Shown here in pieces: positions 9,688 through 17,632 of a stretch of DNA of 64,000 nucleotides (the stretch's first letter is position 1; the number at the start of each line of letters is the position of its first letter). Source of the DNA: Acetobacterium bakii (GTDB lineage: Bacteria > Bacillota > Clostridia > Eubacteriales > Eubacteriaceae); assembly GCF_001263355.1 (NCBI RefSeq), contig NZ_LGYO01000022.1, forward strand, positions 30,234-94,233, in the 5' to 3' direction. The notes beneath the pieces are model-generated. The model was not told where the DNA came from, did no database searches, and saw only the letters and a program-made list of their open reading frames with translations. Position numbers and translations under genes: made by a program.

Positions 9688-10485
9688 ATGGATAAAAATA
9701 ATGGAATCGGGATTAAGATTTTAGTGGCACTGACCTATGTATTAATGGTAACCGTGAATGCCCTGGCAAATATTTTGCCCATTAATGGAATTGGTACAGG
9801 GGCGGTTTCAGATTCATACCCTAATTTATTTGCACCGGCACCGGTGACGTTTGCCATATGGGGAGTCATTTACCTTTTGCTAGCTGGCTACACACTTTAT
9901 CAGTTTGGCTTATTCCAGTATGGAAAAAGCCTGGTTCAAGAAAGTCAGTTTAAAAAAATAGGCCTTTATTTTTCCATCTCTTCCGTAGCCAATGCTATCT
10001 GGATTTTCAGCTGGCATTATATGATGATTCCGCTTTCCATGGTGTTGATGGTGGTCATTCTTATTTCGCTGATTATGATTGTTCAGGAAATAAAAAAAAT
10101 TGAGCTTTCAACCAGAGATCTAATTTTTGTGAAAATTCCCTTCAGTGTTTATTTTGGATGGATTACGGTGGCAACCATTGCCAATGTAACCGCACTCCTG
10201 GTTAGTTTAGGCTTTAATGGATTTGGTATATCCGAAGTCGTGTGGACGGTGGTAATCATTGCTGTCGGGCTGATCATTGCCGGTGCGACAATTTTAATAA
10301 ACAAAGACATGACCTATGGTCTGGTTATTATTTGGGCATATGCGGGAATACTGATTAAACATACATCGGAAACGGGTTTTGCCAATCAATATCCCGCTGT
10401 AACAATTACTGTGAGTTTTGCCCTGGTGTTTTTGGTCGCGGCGGAAGCCTATGTATTTTTTTCGAACATGAGAAGACAGGCATAG
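9688..10485 (+). CDS. TspO/MBR-like multi-pass membrane protein
   Basis: A 265-residue, very hydrophobic protein with about seven to eight predicted membrane segments. APAPVTFAIWGVIYLLLAGY and IPFSVYFGWITVATIANV resemble the tryptophan-rich sensory protein (TspO/CrtK) superfamily, in the longer form with extra helices often found in bacteria. Family members bind tetrapyrroles or lipids, but the role here is unknown. AAAGGAG lies about 12 bases before the ATG; an upstream ATG at 9679 is out of frame. It is transcribed toward the FMN riboswitch but ends before the rib promoter, so it is probably not part of the rib operon. Confidence 0.6.
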   Translation: MDKNNGIGIKILVALTYVLMVTVNALANILPINGIGTGAVSDSYPNLFAPAPVTFAIWGVIYLLLAGYTLYQFGLFQYGKSLVQESQFKKIGLYFSISSVANAIWIFSWHYMMIPLSMVLMVVILISLIMIVQEIKKIELSTRDLIFVKIPFSVYFGWITVATIANVTALLVSLGFNGFGISEVVWTVVIIAVGLIIAGATILINKDMTYGLVIIWAYAGILIKHTSETGFANQYPAVTITVSFALVFLVAAEAYVFFSNMRRQA

Positions 10486-10514
10486 CAACATCTTATTTTG
10501 AAAAATGGTATTCA

Positions 10515-10543
10515 TTGACAAAGCAAATACCACATGGTACAAT
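10515..10543 (+). promoter_or_regulatory. Promoter of the riboflavin operon
   Basis: TTGACA at 10515-10520, 17-base spacer, TACAAT at 10538-10543, about 18 nt before the FMN aptamer. Confidence 0.8.
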
Positions 10544-10560
10544 ATAAAACAATTGAATAT

Positions 10561-10671
10561 GATCTTCAGGGCAGGGTGCGATTCCCTACCGGTGGTATAG
10601 CCCACGAGCCGCAAGGTATGATTCGGTGTAACTCCGAAGCCGACAGTGTAAAGTCTGGATGAAAGAAGATA
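10561..10671 (+). promoter_or_regulatory. FMN riboswitch (RFN element)
   Basis: The hallmark RFN segments are present in order: AGGGCAGGGTGCGATTCCC, TACCGGTGGTATAGCCCACG, AGCCGCAAGG, ATTCGGTGTAACTCCGAAG, CCGACAGTGTAAAGTCTGG and ATGAAAGAAGAT. P1 is closed by GATCTTC with GAAGAT. It precedes ribD and should terminate transcription when FMN is abundant. Confidence 0.97.
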
Positions 10672-10716
10672 AATGGTACATCTGCATAGTTTTCTATGCC
10701 ACAATAGTTGTATTTT

Positions 10717-10752
10717 AAACCCTGAAATGTTTTGGCATTTCAGGGTTTTTTT
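10717..10752 (+). terminator. Rib leader terminator 1
   Basis: AAACCCTGAAATG (10717-10729) pairs with CATTTCAGGGTTT (10736-10748), followed by T's. It is the likely expression platform of the FMN riboswitch. Confidence 0.85.
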
Positions 10753-10790
10753 ATTACTATTTTGATTGCAGTATGACCTTGTTGTTTTTA

Positions 10791-10829
10791 CAGACGCCTT
10801 GAAATTTTTTCAAGGTGTCTGTTTTTTTT
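10791..10829 (+). terminator. Rib leader terminator 2
   Basis: A second stem (CAGACGCCTTGAAA with TTCAAGGTGTCTG) followed by eight T's, 20 nt before ribD. Two terminators in tandem behind one aptamer is notable. Confidence 0.85.
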
Positions 10830-10849
10830 ATATAAGTGAGGTGAAATAA

Positions 10850-11944
10850 ATGACTGATGAAATATTTATGCAAATGGCAATTGATCTGGCGCAAAAGGGT
10901 TGCGGCTGGGTGAACCCCAATCCAATGGTCGGGGCGTTTATAGTGAAGAATGGCAAAATAATCGGCCGTGGCTATCATCAAAAATACGGTGAACTTCATG
11001 CGGAACGTCATGCCATTGCTGACTGCCGAGGTTCCACCAGGGGCGCAACCTTATACGTTACCCTGGAGCCCTGCTGTCATCATGGAAAAACCCCGCCCTG
11101 TACCGATGCGATCATTGCAAGCGGCATTGCTAAAGTGGTGATCGGTTCAATCGATCCTAATGCTTTAGTGGCGGGTAAAGGCATTGAGATATTGAAAAAT
11201 CATGGCATTGAAGTGGTAACCGGCGTTCTGACCGAGCAGTGCGAAAAGCTAAATGAGGTTTTCTTTCATTATATTACGAAAAAGACACCCTTTGTGGTAC
11301 TCAAATACGCCATGACATTGGATGGTAAAATCGCCACCCGTATTGGAAAATCCAAATGGATTACCGGGGAAAGCGCCCGGGAAAAGGTGCATTTATCAAG
11401 GCATCGGCACGCGGGAATCATGGTCGGGGTGAATACCGTCATCGCCGATGATCCTTTGCTTACTTCCCGGTTACCCGATACGAAAAACCCCAGTCGCATT
11501 ATCTGTGATACGCATTTAAGAATCCCAATTGATTCAAAGATTGTTAAAACTGCCCGGGAGATAGAAACCTATATTGCCACGAGCTGTGACGATCAAGAAA
11601 AGATCGAACCGCTTTTGGCAGCGGGCTGTATTCTTTTGCAGCTCCCAAAGAAAAATGGATCGGTGAATTTAAATGAATTAATGCAGCGACTGGGCGAAAA
11701 ACAGCTGGACAGTATTTTATTGGAAGGGGGCTCAACACTGAATTTCAGTGCCCTGGAAAACGGTATTGTCAACAGGGTCCAGGCTTATATTGCGTCTAAA
11801 CTGTTTGGCGGCGAAACCGCCAAAACACCGGTGGGCGGTAAGGGCATCAGCGAAGTTAACCAGGCATTTCGACTGAAAAATAGAGAAATTACGATTTTGG
11901 ATGACGATATATTAATTGAATATGATGTGATGGGAGGGGTGTAA
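10850..11944 (+). CDS. ribD: Bifunctional riboflavin deaminase/reductase
   Basis: A 364-residue protein for the second and third steps of riboflavin synthesis from GTP. The N-terminal deaminase has the zinc motif HAERHA and PCCHHGKTPPC. The C-terminal reductase domain starts near residue 146 (FVVLKYAMTLDGKIATR) and has the LLEGGSTLNFS NADPH loop. It is the first gene after the FMN riboswitch and two terminators, with GTGAGGTGAA as ribosome site. The next gene starts directly after its stop, so the four rib genes form one operon. Confidence 0.96.
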   Translation: MTDEIFMQMAIDLAQKGCGWVNPNPMVGAFIVKNGKIIGRGYHQKYGELHAERHAIADCRGSTRGATLYVTLEPCCHHGKTPPCTDAIIASGIAKVVIGSIDPNALVAGKGIEILKNHGIEVVTGVLTEQCEKLNEVFFHYITKKTPFVVLKYAMTLDGKIATRIGKSKWITGESAREKVHLSRHRHAGIMVGVNTVIADDPLLTSRLPDTKNPSRIICDTHLRIPIDSKIVKTAREIETYIATSCDDQEKIEPLLAAGCILLQLPKKNGSVNLNELMQRLGEKQLDSILLEGGSTLNFSALENGIVNRVQAYIASKLFGGETAKTPVGGKGISEVNQAFRLKNREITILDDDILIEYDVMGGV

Positions 11945-12595
11945 ATGTTCACCGGAATTATTGAAGAAATTGGTAAAATTACAGCCATTCAAAAGGCTGG
12001 AAAGTCGTCAAAACTGGGGATCTGGGGAGATATTATTTTTGATGATCTGAAAATAGGCGATAGCGTTGCGGTTAACGGGGTTTGCCTGACCGTAAGCGCC
12101 TTTGGCAATAAAAATTTCACCGCCGATGTGATGAGTGAAAGCCTGGAGCGCAGTGAGCTTGGTAAGCTTAAGCCCGGGAGTTTTGTAAATCTGGAACGGG
12201 CCATGCCGGCCAATGGACGTTTTGGCGGGCATATGGTGTCAGGTCATATTGATGGTACCGGAACCATCACAAAAATGGAAAAAGATGAAAACGCAGTCTG
12301 GGTAACGGTGAAAGCAGAGAAGCGGATTTTAAAATACATTATCGAAAAAGGGTCCATTGCCATTGACGGCATCAGCCTCACCGTTGCCAAGCTTGATGAT
12401 ACCAGTTTTTCCGTATCATTGATTCCCCACACCGGACAACAAACAACCTTGCTGACAAAAAAAGTGGGTGAAGGCGTCAACTTGGAAAATGACAGTGTCG
12501 GTAAATATATTGAACGGTTTTTGACTTTTGAAGGTCAAAACACAAAAAGCCAAAACACAATTACCATGGATTTATTAAATAAATATGGATTTTAA
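11945..12595 (+). CDS. ribE: Riboflavin synthase alpha chain
   Basis: A 216-residue riboflavin synthase that dismutates two 6,7-dimethyl-8-ribityllumazines. It shows the duplicated lumazine-binding halves: [10 protein letters not shown] with VNGVCLTV in the first and [10 protein letters not shown] with IDGISLTV in the second. The start abuts the ribD stop, with GGGAGGGGT overlapping the end of ribD. The tail is acidic and slightly extended. Some databases call this gene ribC. Confidence 0.96.
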   Translation: MFTGIIEEIGKITAIQKAGKSSKLGIWGDIIFDDLKIGDSVAVNGVCLTVSAFGNKNFTADVMSESLERSELGKLKPGSFVNLERAMPANGRFGGHMVSGHIDGTGTITKMEKDENAVWVTVKAEKRILKYIIEKGSIAIDGISLTVAKLDDTSFSVSLIPHTGQQTTLLTKKVGEGVNLENDSVGKYIERFLTFEGQNTKSQNTITMDLLNKYGF

Positions 12596-12602
12596 GGAGA
12601 AT

Positions 12603-13805
12603 ATGATGTTTGAATTCAATACGGTAGAGGAAGCCTTAGAAGAGCTTCGACAGGGAAAGATTATTGTGGTCACGGATAACGAAGACCGGGAAAATGAAGG
12701 CGATTTAATCTGCGCCGCAGAATTTGCCAGTCCGGAGAATGTGAATTTTATGGCAACTTACGCCAAGGGTCTGATCTGCATGCCAATGGGCGAGGCCCTG
12801 GTGGCCAAATTAGGCCTGGCCCAGATGGTCAGTGACAACACCGATAACCATGAAACCGCCTTTACGGTATCCATCGACCACGTTGATACCACCACCGGTA
12901 TTTCCGCCCTGGAACGATCAGTAACCGCGCTGAAATCCGTGGAGGATGATGCCAGGCCCGAAGATTTTCGCCGCCCCGGCCATATGTTTCCATTGCTGGC
13001 CAGGAACAACGGCGTTTTAGAAAGAAACGGACATACCGAAGCTACGGTTGACCTGATGAAGCTGGCGGATCTTAAAGAATGCGGTCTCTGCTGCGAAATG
13101 ATGAGTGCAGACGGCACCATGATGAGAACCCCGGAGCTCATGGCATTTGCCAATACACATAAGCTCAAGTTTGTCACCATTACTGCCCTCCAGGAATATA
13201 AAAAACAAAAGGATCTGTTGGTTAATCAGGTTGCAAAGGCCAAAATGCCCACTAAATACGGTGAGTTTACGGTCTACGGTTATGAAAGCACCATCAACGG
13301 AGAAAACCATCTGGCACTGGTTAAAGGCGATATTTCCGGCAGTGCGCCGGTATTGTGCCGGGTCCACTCCGAATGCCTGACCGGGGATGCCCTGGGCTCT
13401 TCCCGCTGTGATTGCGGGGAACAATACGTCGCGGCAATGAAGCAAATTCAAAAAGAAGGCCGGGGCATTCTTCTGTACATGTTCCAGGAAGGCCGGGGCA
13501 TCGGACTGATGAATAAATTAAAGGCCTATGAGCTCCAGGACAGCGGAATGGACACGGTCGAAGCCAATATCGCCCTGGGCTTTGACGAAGACCTGCGGGA
13601 GTATCATATTGCGGCCCAGATGCTAAAAGACTTAGGCGTGAAAAAACTCAGACTGCTCACCAACAACCCCGATAAAATGGAACAGCTGTCAGCCTACGGC
13701 ATGGATATTGTCGAGCGTGTCCCCATCCAGATGGAAGCTTCCAAACACGACGTTTTCTATCTCAAAACAAAGCAACAAAAAATGCGTCATCTGTTAAATT
13801 ATTAA
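12603..13805 (+). CDS. ribBA: 3,4-dihydroxy-2-butanone 4-phosphate synthase / GTP cyclohydrolase II
   Basis: A fusion of about 400 residues supplying both precursors of riboflavin. The N-terminal DHBP synthase half has [17 protein letters not shown] and RPGHMFPL. The C-terminal GTP cyclohydrolase II half has the zinc ligands [15 protein letters not shown] and the [13 protein letters not shown] loop. AAGGAG lies just before tandem ATGs at 12603 and 12606; the second has better spacing. A frame starting at 12585 would overlap ribE. Third gene of the rib operon. Confidence 0.95.
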   Translation: MMFEFNTVEEALEELRQGKIIVVTDNEDRENEGDLICAAEFASPENVNFMATYAKGLICMPMGEALVAKLGLAQMVSDNTDNHETAFTVSIDHVDTTTGISALERSVTALKSVEDDARPEDFRRPGHMFPLLARNNGVLERNGHTEATVDLMKLADLKECGLCCEMMSADGTMMRTPELMAFANTHKLKFVTITALQEYKKQKDLLVNQVAKAKMPTKYGEFTVYGYESTINGENHLALVKGDISGSAPVLCRVHSECLTGDALGSSRCDCGEQYVAAMKQIQKEGRGILLYMFQEGRGIGLMNKLKAYELQDSGMDTVEANIALGFDEDLREYHIAAQMLKDLGVKKLRLLTNNPDKMEQLSAYGMDIVERVPIQMEASKHDVFYLKTKQQKMRHLLNY

Positions 13806-13828
13806 TCAAAATTAAAGGAGATTATAAC

Positions 13829-14293
13829 ATGAAGGTTTATGAAGGAAAGTTAGTTGCAGAAGGTATTAAGGTTGGGATTGTGGCAGCACGGTTTAATGAA
13901 TTCATTGTGTCAAAGCTGTTGGGTGGGGCAGTGGACGGCCTGAAGCGACTGAATGTAAAAGAAGATGATATTGAGGTTGCCTGGGTGCCCGGTGCGTTTG
14001 AAATTCCCCTGATCGCAGCAAAAATGGCGAAGCTTGGGAAATACGATGCGATCATCTGTCTGGGTGCCGTTATCAGAGGTTCAACCACCCACTATGACTA
14101 TGTTTGCAGTGAGGTTTCCAAGGGCATTGCCAACGTTTCATTAAATGCTGACATCCCAGTGATGTTTGGTGTGATTACAACCGAAAACATTGAACAGGCC
14201 ATTGAAAGAGCCGGCACTAAAGCGGGAAACAAAGGTTATGACTGTGCATTATCCGCTATTGAAATGGTAAATCTAATTAAAGAAATAAACTAA
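13829..14293 (+). CDS. ribH: 6,7-dimethyl-8-ribityllumazine synthase
   Basis: A 154-residue lumazine synthase that condenses the RibD and RibB products. It has the typical [25 protein letters not shown] and [14 protein letters not shown] motifs with the catalytic His. AAGGAG sits 6-8 bases before the ATG. Last gene of the riboflavin operon; a promoter for the next unit follows at 14316. Confidence 0.96.
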   Translation: MKVYEGKLVAEGIKVGIVAARFNEFIVSKLLGGAVDGLKRLNVKEDDIEVAWVPGAFEIPLIAAKMAKLGKYDAIICLGAVIRGSTTHYDYVCSEVSKGIANVSLNADIPVMFGVITTENIEQAIERAGTKAGNKGYDCALSAIEMVNLIKEIN

Positions 14294-14315
14294 CCGAAAA
14301 AGAAGCATAACAAGC

Positions 14316-14343
14316 TTGACAAAGACCTTCCACATGATAAAAT
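14316..14343 (+). promoter_or_regulatory. Promoter of the V4R-diguanylate cyclase unit
   Basis: TTGACA 14316-14321, 16-base spacer, TAAAAT 14338-14343. Confidence 0.7.
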
Positions 14344-14433
14344 ATTATAAAAAATACGGATGATTACGATGAATTCTTCTTAGAATTGAATTGTTGGTAC
14401 TAAAATAATATTTTGATTATGGGAGGTTTTTTT

Positions 14434-14979
14434 TTGAATTCGAAACGAAAGTATGAATTTTCATGGGAGCTGCTGGGAGATATCGAAGCAGGTAGACCAA
14501 ATTTAGGAAATACCACACGGGTAGAAATTTATCGGCTGATGCAATTTACGTTTAGAGACATCATCGAACAAAATCTGGGTTCACGTAAAACCGATGAGAT
14601 CTTTTTTGCTGCCGGAAAATTGGCAGGGAAAGAGTTTTACAAACATACCATCAGACATACCGAGGATTTGAATGATTTTGTGAATCAGCTTCAGGAAGCC
14701 TTGAAGGATTTGGGTATCGGTATACTGAGAATCGAAAAAACAGATATGGAAAAAGGTGAGCTTACCCTGACGGTATCCGAGGACCTTGACTGTTCGGGAT
14801 TACCCGAGACGGGCTATGAGATATGCACCTACGACGAAGGCTTTATCTCGTCACTGCTGGAAAGCTTTACCGGAAAAGCTTTTGAGGTTAAGGAAATTGA
14901 CTGTTGGAGTACCGGGGATAGAACCTGTCGTTTCAGTGCAAAGGCAATAACGGAAATGAACCAAGAGGAACAAATATGA
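14434..14979 (+). CDS. V4R (4-vinyl reductase) domain sensor protein
   Basis: About 181 residues. The C-terminal half matches the V4R small-molecule-binding domain: LTVSEDLDCSGLPETG, then YDEGFISSLLESFTGKAFEVKEIDCWSTGDRTCRF with the conserved paired Cys. In other proteins V4R serves as a ligand or metal sensor. I start at the TTG at 14434, seven bases after GGGAGG; the upstream ATG at 14413 lies before the ribosome site. The stop overlaps the next gene by 4 nt (ATGA), so sensor and diguanylate cyclase are translationally coupled and probably interact. Ligand unknown. Confidence 0.8.
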   Translation: MNSKRKYEFSWELLGDIEAGRPNLGNTTRVEIYRLMQFTFRDIIEQNLGSRKTDEIFFAAGKLAGKEFYKHTIRHTEDLNDFVNQLQEALKDLGIGILRIEKTDMEKGELTLTVSEDLDCSGLPETGYEICTYDEGFISSLLESFTGKAFEVKEIDCWSTGDRTCRFSAKAITEMNQEEQI

Positions 14980-16598
14980 TAAAAGAAGATTTACAAGAGC
15001 TTTTAAATTATTTAAAAGCTCTTGTTTTTGATATAAAAACGAATGCGGTTATTCCACAAAAATTCGCAGCGGATGAGGATTTTTTGGAATTGGATAAAAG
15101 CCTCAAATCCATTAGAAATGCAACTGTCGAATTGAGTGCGGGTAATCTTTCTTATGAGATCCAGGGCAAAGGTTTTGTTATTGGATCATTGAAAAATTTA
15201 CAGGCGTCCCTTAGAAATATCACCTGGAAGACGAAGGCCATTGCCACCGGAGATTTTTCCCAAAGTGTCCACTTTCTGGGGGATTTTTCGGATGCATTTA
15301 ACAGCATGACACAAAAGCTTGCGTCGTCGATCCTGGAAATGAAAGAGGCCCAGGAGCATTTTGAAATGGTGTTTCATACCATTCCCGACGCAACATTGAT
15401 CACCAGCATGGATGAAGGGAATTTAATTGCCTACAACAAAGCTTTTTTGGAAATATCCCAATATACAGAAGCAGAAATACGAGATGAAAAGATAAATATG
15501 TTTAATCTGTATATTAGTCGAGACCAAAGAGGACTTTTACTTGAAAAACTCCGAAAAGACGGTTTTTCGCAAAACATGGAGGTTGCTTTTCAAAACAAAG
15601 ATAAGGAAAAAATCATTGGCCTGATATCCTCAAAAATAATAAAGATAGAGGGCGAAGATCATATATTAAGCGTTATCCGGGATATTACACCCCTTAAAAA
15701 AATCGAAAAAAAGCTTCAGGAAAGTGAAGAAAGACATCGGCTTTTGGCTGATAATGCTGCGGATGTAATCTGGACCATGGATTTAGAAGGAAAGTTCACC
15801 TATGTCAGTCCATCGGTTCAAAAGCTGAGGGGATATTCTGTTGACGAAGTGCTCCAGCAATCCCAGGAAGAGTTGTTATGTCCGGGGTCGTTGATTTATA
15901 TGCAGCAAGGACTGGAAAATGCCATTCGATCAGTGCAGAATAATCAACCATTCAATGTATTCAGGGGTGAGCTGGAACAACCCTGCAAGGACGGTAGCAC
16001 GGTTTGGACAGAAACCACGGTTTCAGGGATTTACAATGAAAATAGTGAATTTATCGGGATGCTTGGGGTATCCCGGGATATTTCCGAACGAAAAAACATG
16101 GAAGAAGAAATCAGAAAGCTTTCGGTTACCGATAAACTGACTCAAATTTACAACCGCTTAAAATTAGATGAAACGCTGGAAGAGCAGTGGAACGATGCCA
16201 ATAAAACCGAGATCCCTTTTTCTTTGATGATCGTCGATATTGATCATTTTAAATTTGTTAATGATACATTTGGGCACCAGGCTGGAGATATTGTTCTGGT
16301 TGAGCTTGCAAATATTTTAGAAATGAATGTCGGATCGGTTGATGTGGTTGGCAGATGGGGCGGTGAAGAATTTCTGATCATTCTTCCAAAAACAGATAGG
16401 GGCAGCGCATTACTGCTGGCAGAAAAACTAAGAATGTTGATTAATGAAAAAATCTTTACCAAAGTAGGAAAGATTACAGCCAGTTTTGGCGTTGCTGACT
16501 ACAATAAAGATAGTTCACCGGATACCATTGTTTTCAGGGCCGATTCAGCCCTTTATAAAGCTAAAGAAAATGGCAGAAACAGAGTTGAGTATTTATAA
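14976..16598 (+). CDS. PAS-GGDEF diguanylate cyclase
   Basis: A 540-residue cytosolic protein. The N-terminus (about 1-120) is helical and HAMP-like, with LSAGNLSYEI and IATGDFSQSV repeats but no membrane helix. Two PAS domains follow (about 125-245 and 255-375), then GGDEF with the active motif GGEEF. The inhibitory RxxD is not kept (GSVD), so product inhibition may be weak. Translationally coupled to the V4R protein, which likely feeds it a signal in place of a membrane sensor. Confidence 0.9.
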   Translation: MIKEDLQELLNYLKALVFDIKTNAVIPQKFAADEDFLELDKSLKSIRNATVELSAGNLSYEIQGKGFVIGSLKNLQASLRNITWKTKAIATGDFSQSVHFLGDFSDAFNSMTQKLASSILEMKEAQEHFEMVFHTIPDATLITSMDEGNLIAYNKAFLEISQYTEAEIRDEKINMFNLYISRDQRGLLLEKLRKDGFSQNMEVAFQNKDKEKIIGLISSKIIKIEGEDHILSVIRDITPLKKIEKKLQESEERHRLLADNAADVIWTMDLEGKFTYVSPSVQKLRGYSVDEVLQQSQEELLCPGSLIYMQQGLENAIRSVQNNQPFNVFRGELEQPCKDGSTVWTETTVSGIYNENSEFIGMLGVSRDISERKNMEEEIRKLSVTDKLTQIYNRLKLDETLEEQWNDANKTEIPFSLMIVDIDHFKFVNDTFGHQAGDIVLVELANILEMNVGSVDVVGRWGGEEFLIILPKTDRGSALLLAEKLRMLINEKIFTKVGKITASFGVADYNKDSSPDTIVFRADSALYKAKENGRNRVEYL

Positions 16599-16685
16599 GA
16601 AATTATTTATATAAATGAACCCAAAGCGTTTTGTCAGCAATCTGATAAAAATAAGTATAATTATTGCGATTATGGTTAAGAGCGG

Positions 16686-16714
16686 TTGTCACAGAAGGTT
16701 TAAAAGTGTATAGT
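16686..16714 (+). promoter_or_regulatory. Promoter of the cheR-hybrid kinase operon
   Basis: TTGTCA 16686-16691, 17-base spacer, TATAGT 16709-16714. Confidence 0.65.
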
Positions 16715-16775
16715 ATACCAAACACAGCAAGCAATTATTCCAAGTCGACGAGTTTTGGGCAAAAGGAGTGACAAA

Positions 16776-17603
16776 ATGAATAAGGCATTAAACGAAATAA
16801 TACAGGTGATGAAGCAAACATATAATATAGATATTTCCATGTATGATGAATCCTTTTTATTAAAATCTCTGGGCAGAAGATGGGGCGCGAATCAAGGGAA
16901 CGAAGCCGAGAAGTACGTAGGATGTTTAGAGAAAAGCAGCGCCGAGGCCGAGGCCTTTTACCGTTCGTTGAACATCACATACAGCGAATTTTTCAGAAAC
17001 CCGCTGACTTTTGCATTAATTGAGCAGTATATTTTACCCAGTCTTATCAGGCAGAAACCGATTGGTGGGGAGATTCGGGTCTGGTCCGCGGGATGCTCTG
17101 CCGGCCAGGAAGCCTATTCCATTGCCATGCTGCTCAATGAGTGCACAGATGCAACCGGGAATGCTCTTCGTTTTCGAATTTTTGCAACTGATATTTCCGA
17201 AACTGCTCTTACTCTGGCAAGAACGGGTCGGTATGATCAGGAGGCCATTCAACATGTGACCCTTAAACAGCTTCACAAATACTTTAGCAGAGAAAATGAT
17301 AAATATACCATTGTTTCTGAATTAAAAGAGCATATCAATTTTTCAACCTATGACCTGATGGATAAGTATTCCGCTAATCCGCCCGAAAGTATTTTCGGGG
17401 ATTTTGATATTGTTTTCTGCAGTAACCTGCTGTTCTACTATCGGCCTGAGTTGCGACGGTTGATAATCAGGAAGATGGAGAACTCAATGTCAGTGATGGG
17501 ATATCTGATAACCGGCGAGGCAGAAAAAGCATTTATGCAAAAAGAAGGAAAACTGGAAATGCTGATCCCGGCGACGGCAGTTTTCCAAACCAATAAAAGA
17601 TAA
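16776..17603 (+). CDS. CheR-type protein glutamate methyltransferase
   Basis: About 275 residues. The N-terminal helical CheR domain leads into the SAM-binding core: ITYSEFFRNP, EIRVWSAGCSAGQEAYSIAML and FATDIS. The usual RNVLIYF motif reads CSNLLFYY. I start at the ATG at 16776, nine bases after AAAGGAG. No methyl-accepting chemoreceptor or cheB is nearby; it lies directly upstream of a large hybrid kinase. CheR homologues in such places can act in non-chemotaxis pathways, so the target is open. Confidence 0.85.
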   Translation: MNKALNEIIQVMKQTYNIDISMYDESFLLKSLGRRWGANQGNEAEKYVGCLEKSSAEAEAFYRSLNITYSEFFRNPLTFALIEQYILPSLIRQKPIGGEIRVWSAGCSAGQEAYSIAMLLNECTDATGNALRFRIFATDISETALTLARTGRYDQEAIQHVTLKQLHKYFSRENDKYTIVSELKEHINFSTYDLMDKYSANPPESIFGDFDIVFCSNLLFYYRPELRRLIIRKMENSMSVMGYLITGEAEKAFMQKEGKLEMLIPATAVFQTNKR

Positions 17604-17632
17604 GGGGTCCGTAATTTACGGAGGCGACATTT

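Noticed and set aside
12758..13451. Long antisense open frames over ribBA and other GC-rich genes
   Set aside because: They are shadows of conserved enzymes on the other strand, with no ribosome sites or family resemblance.
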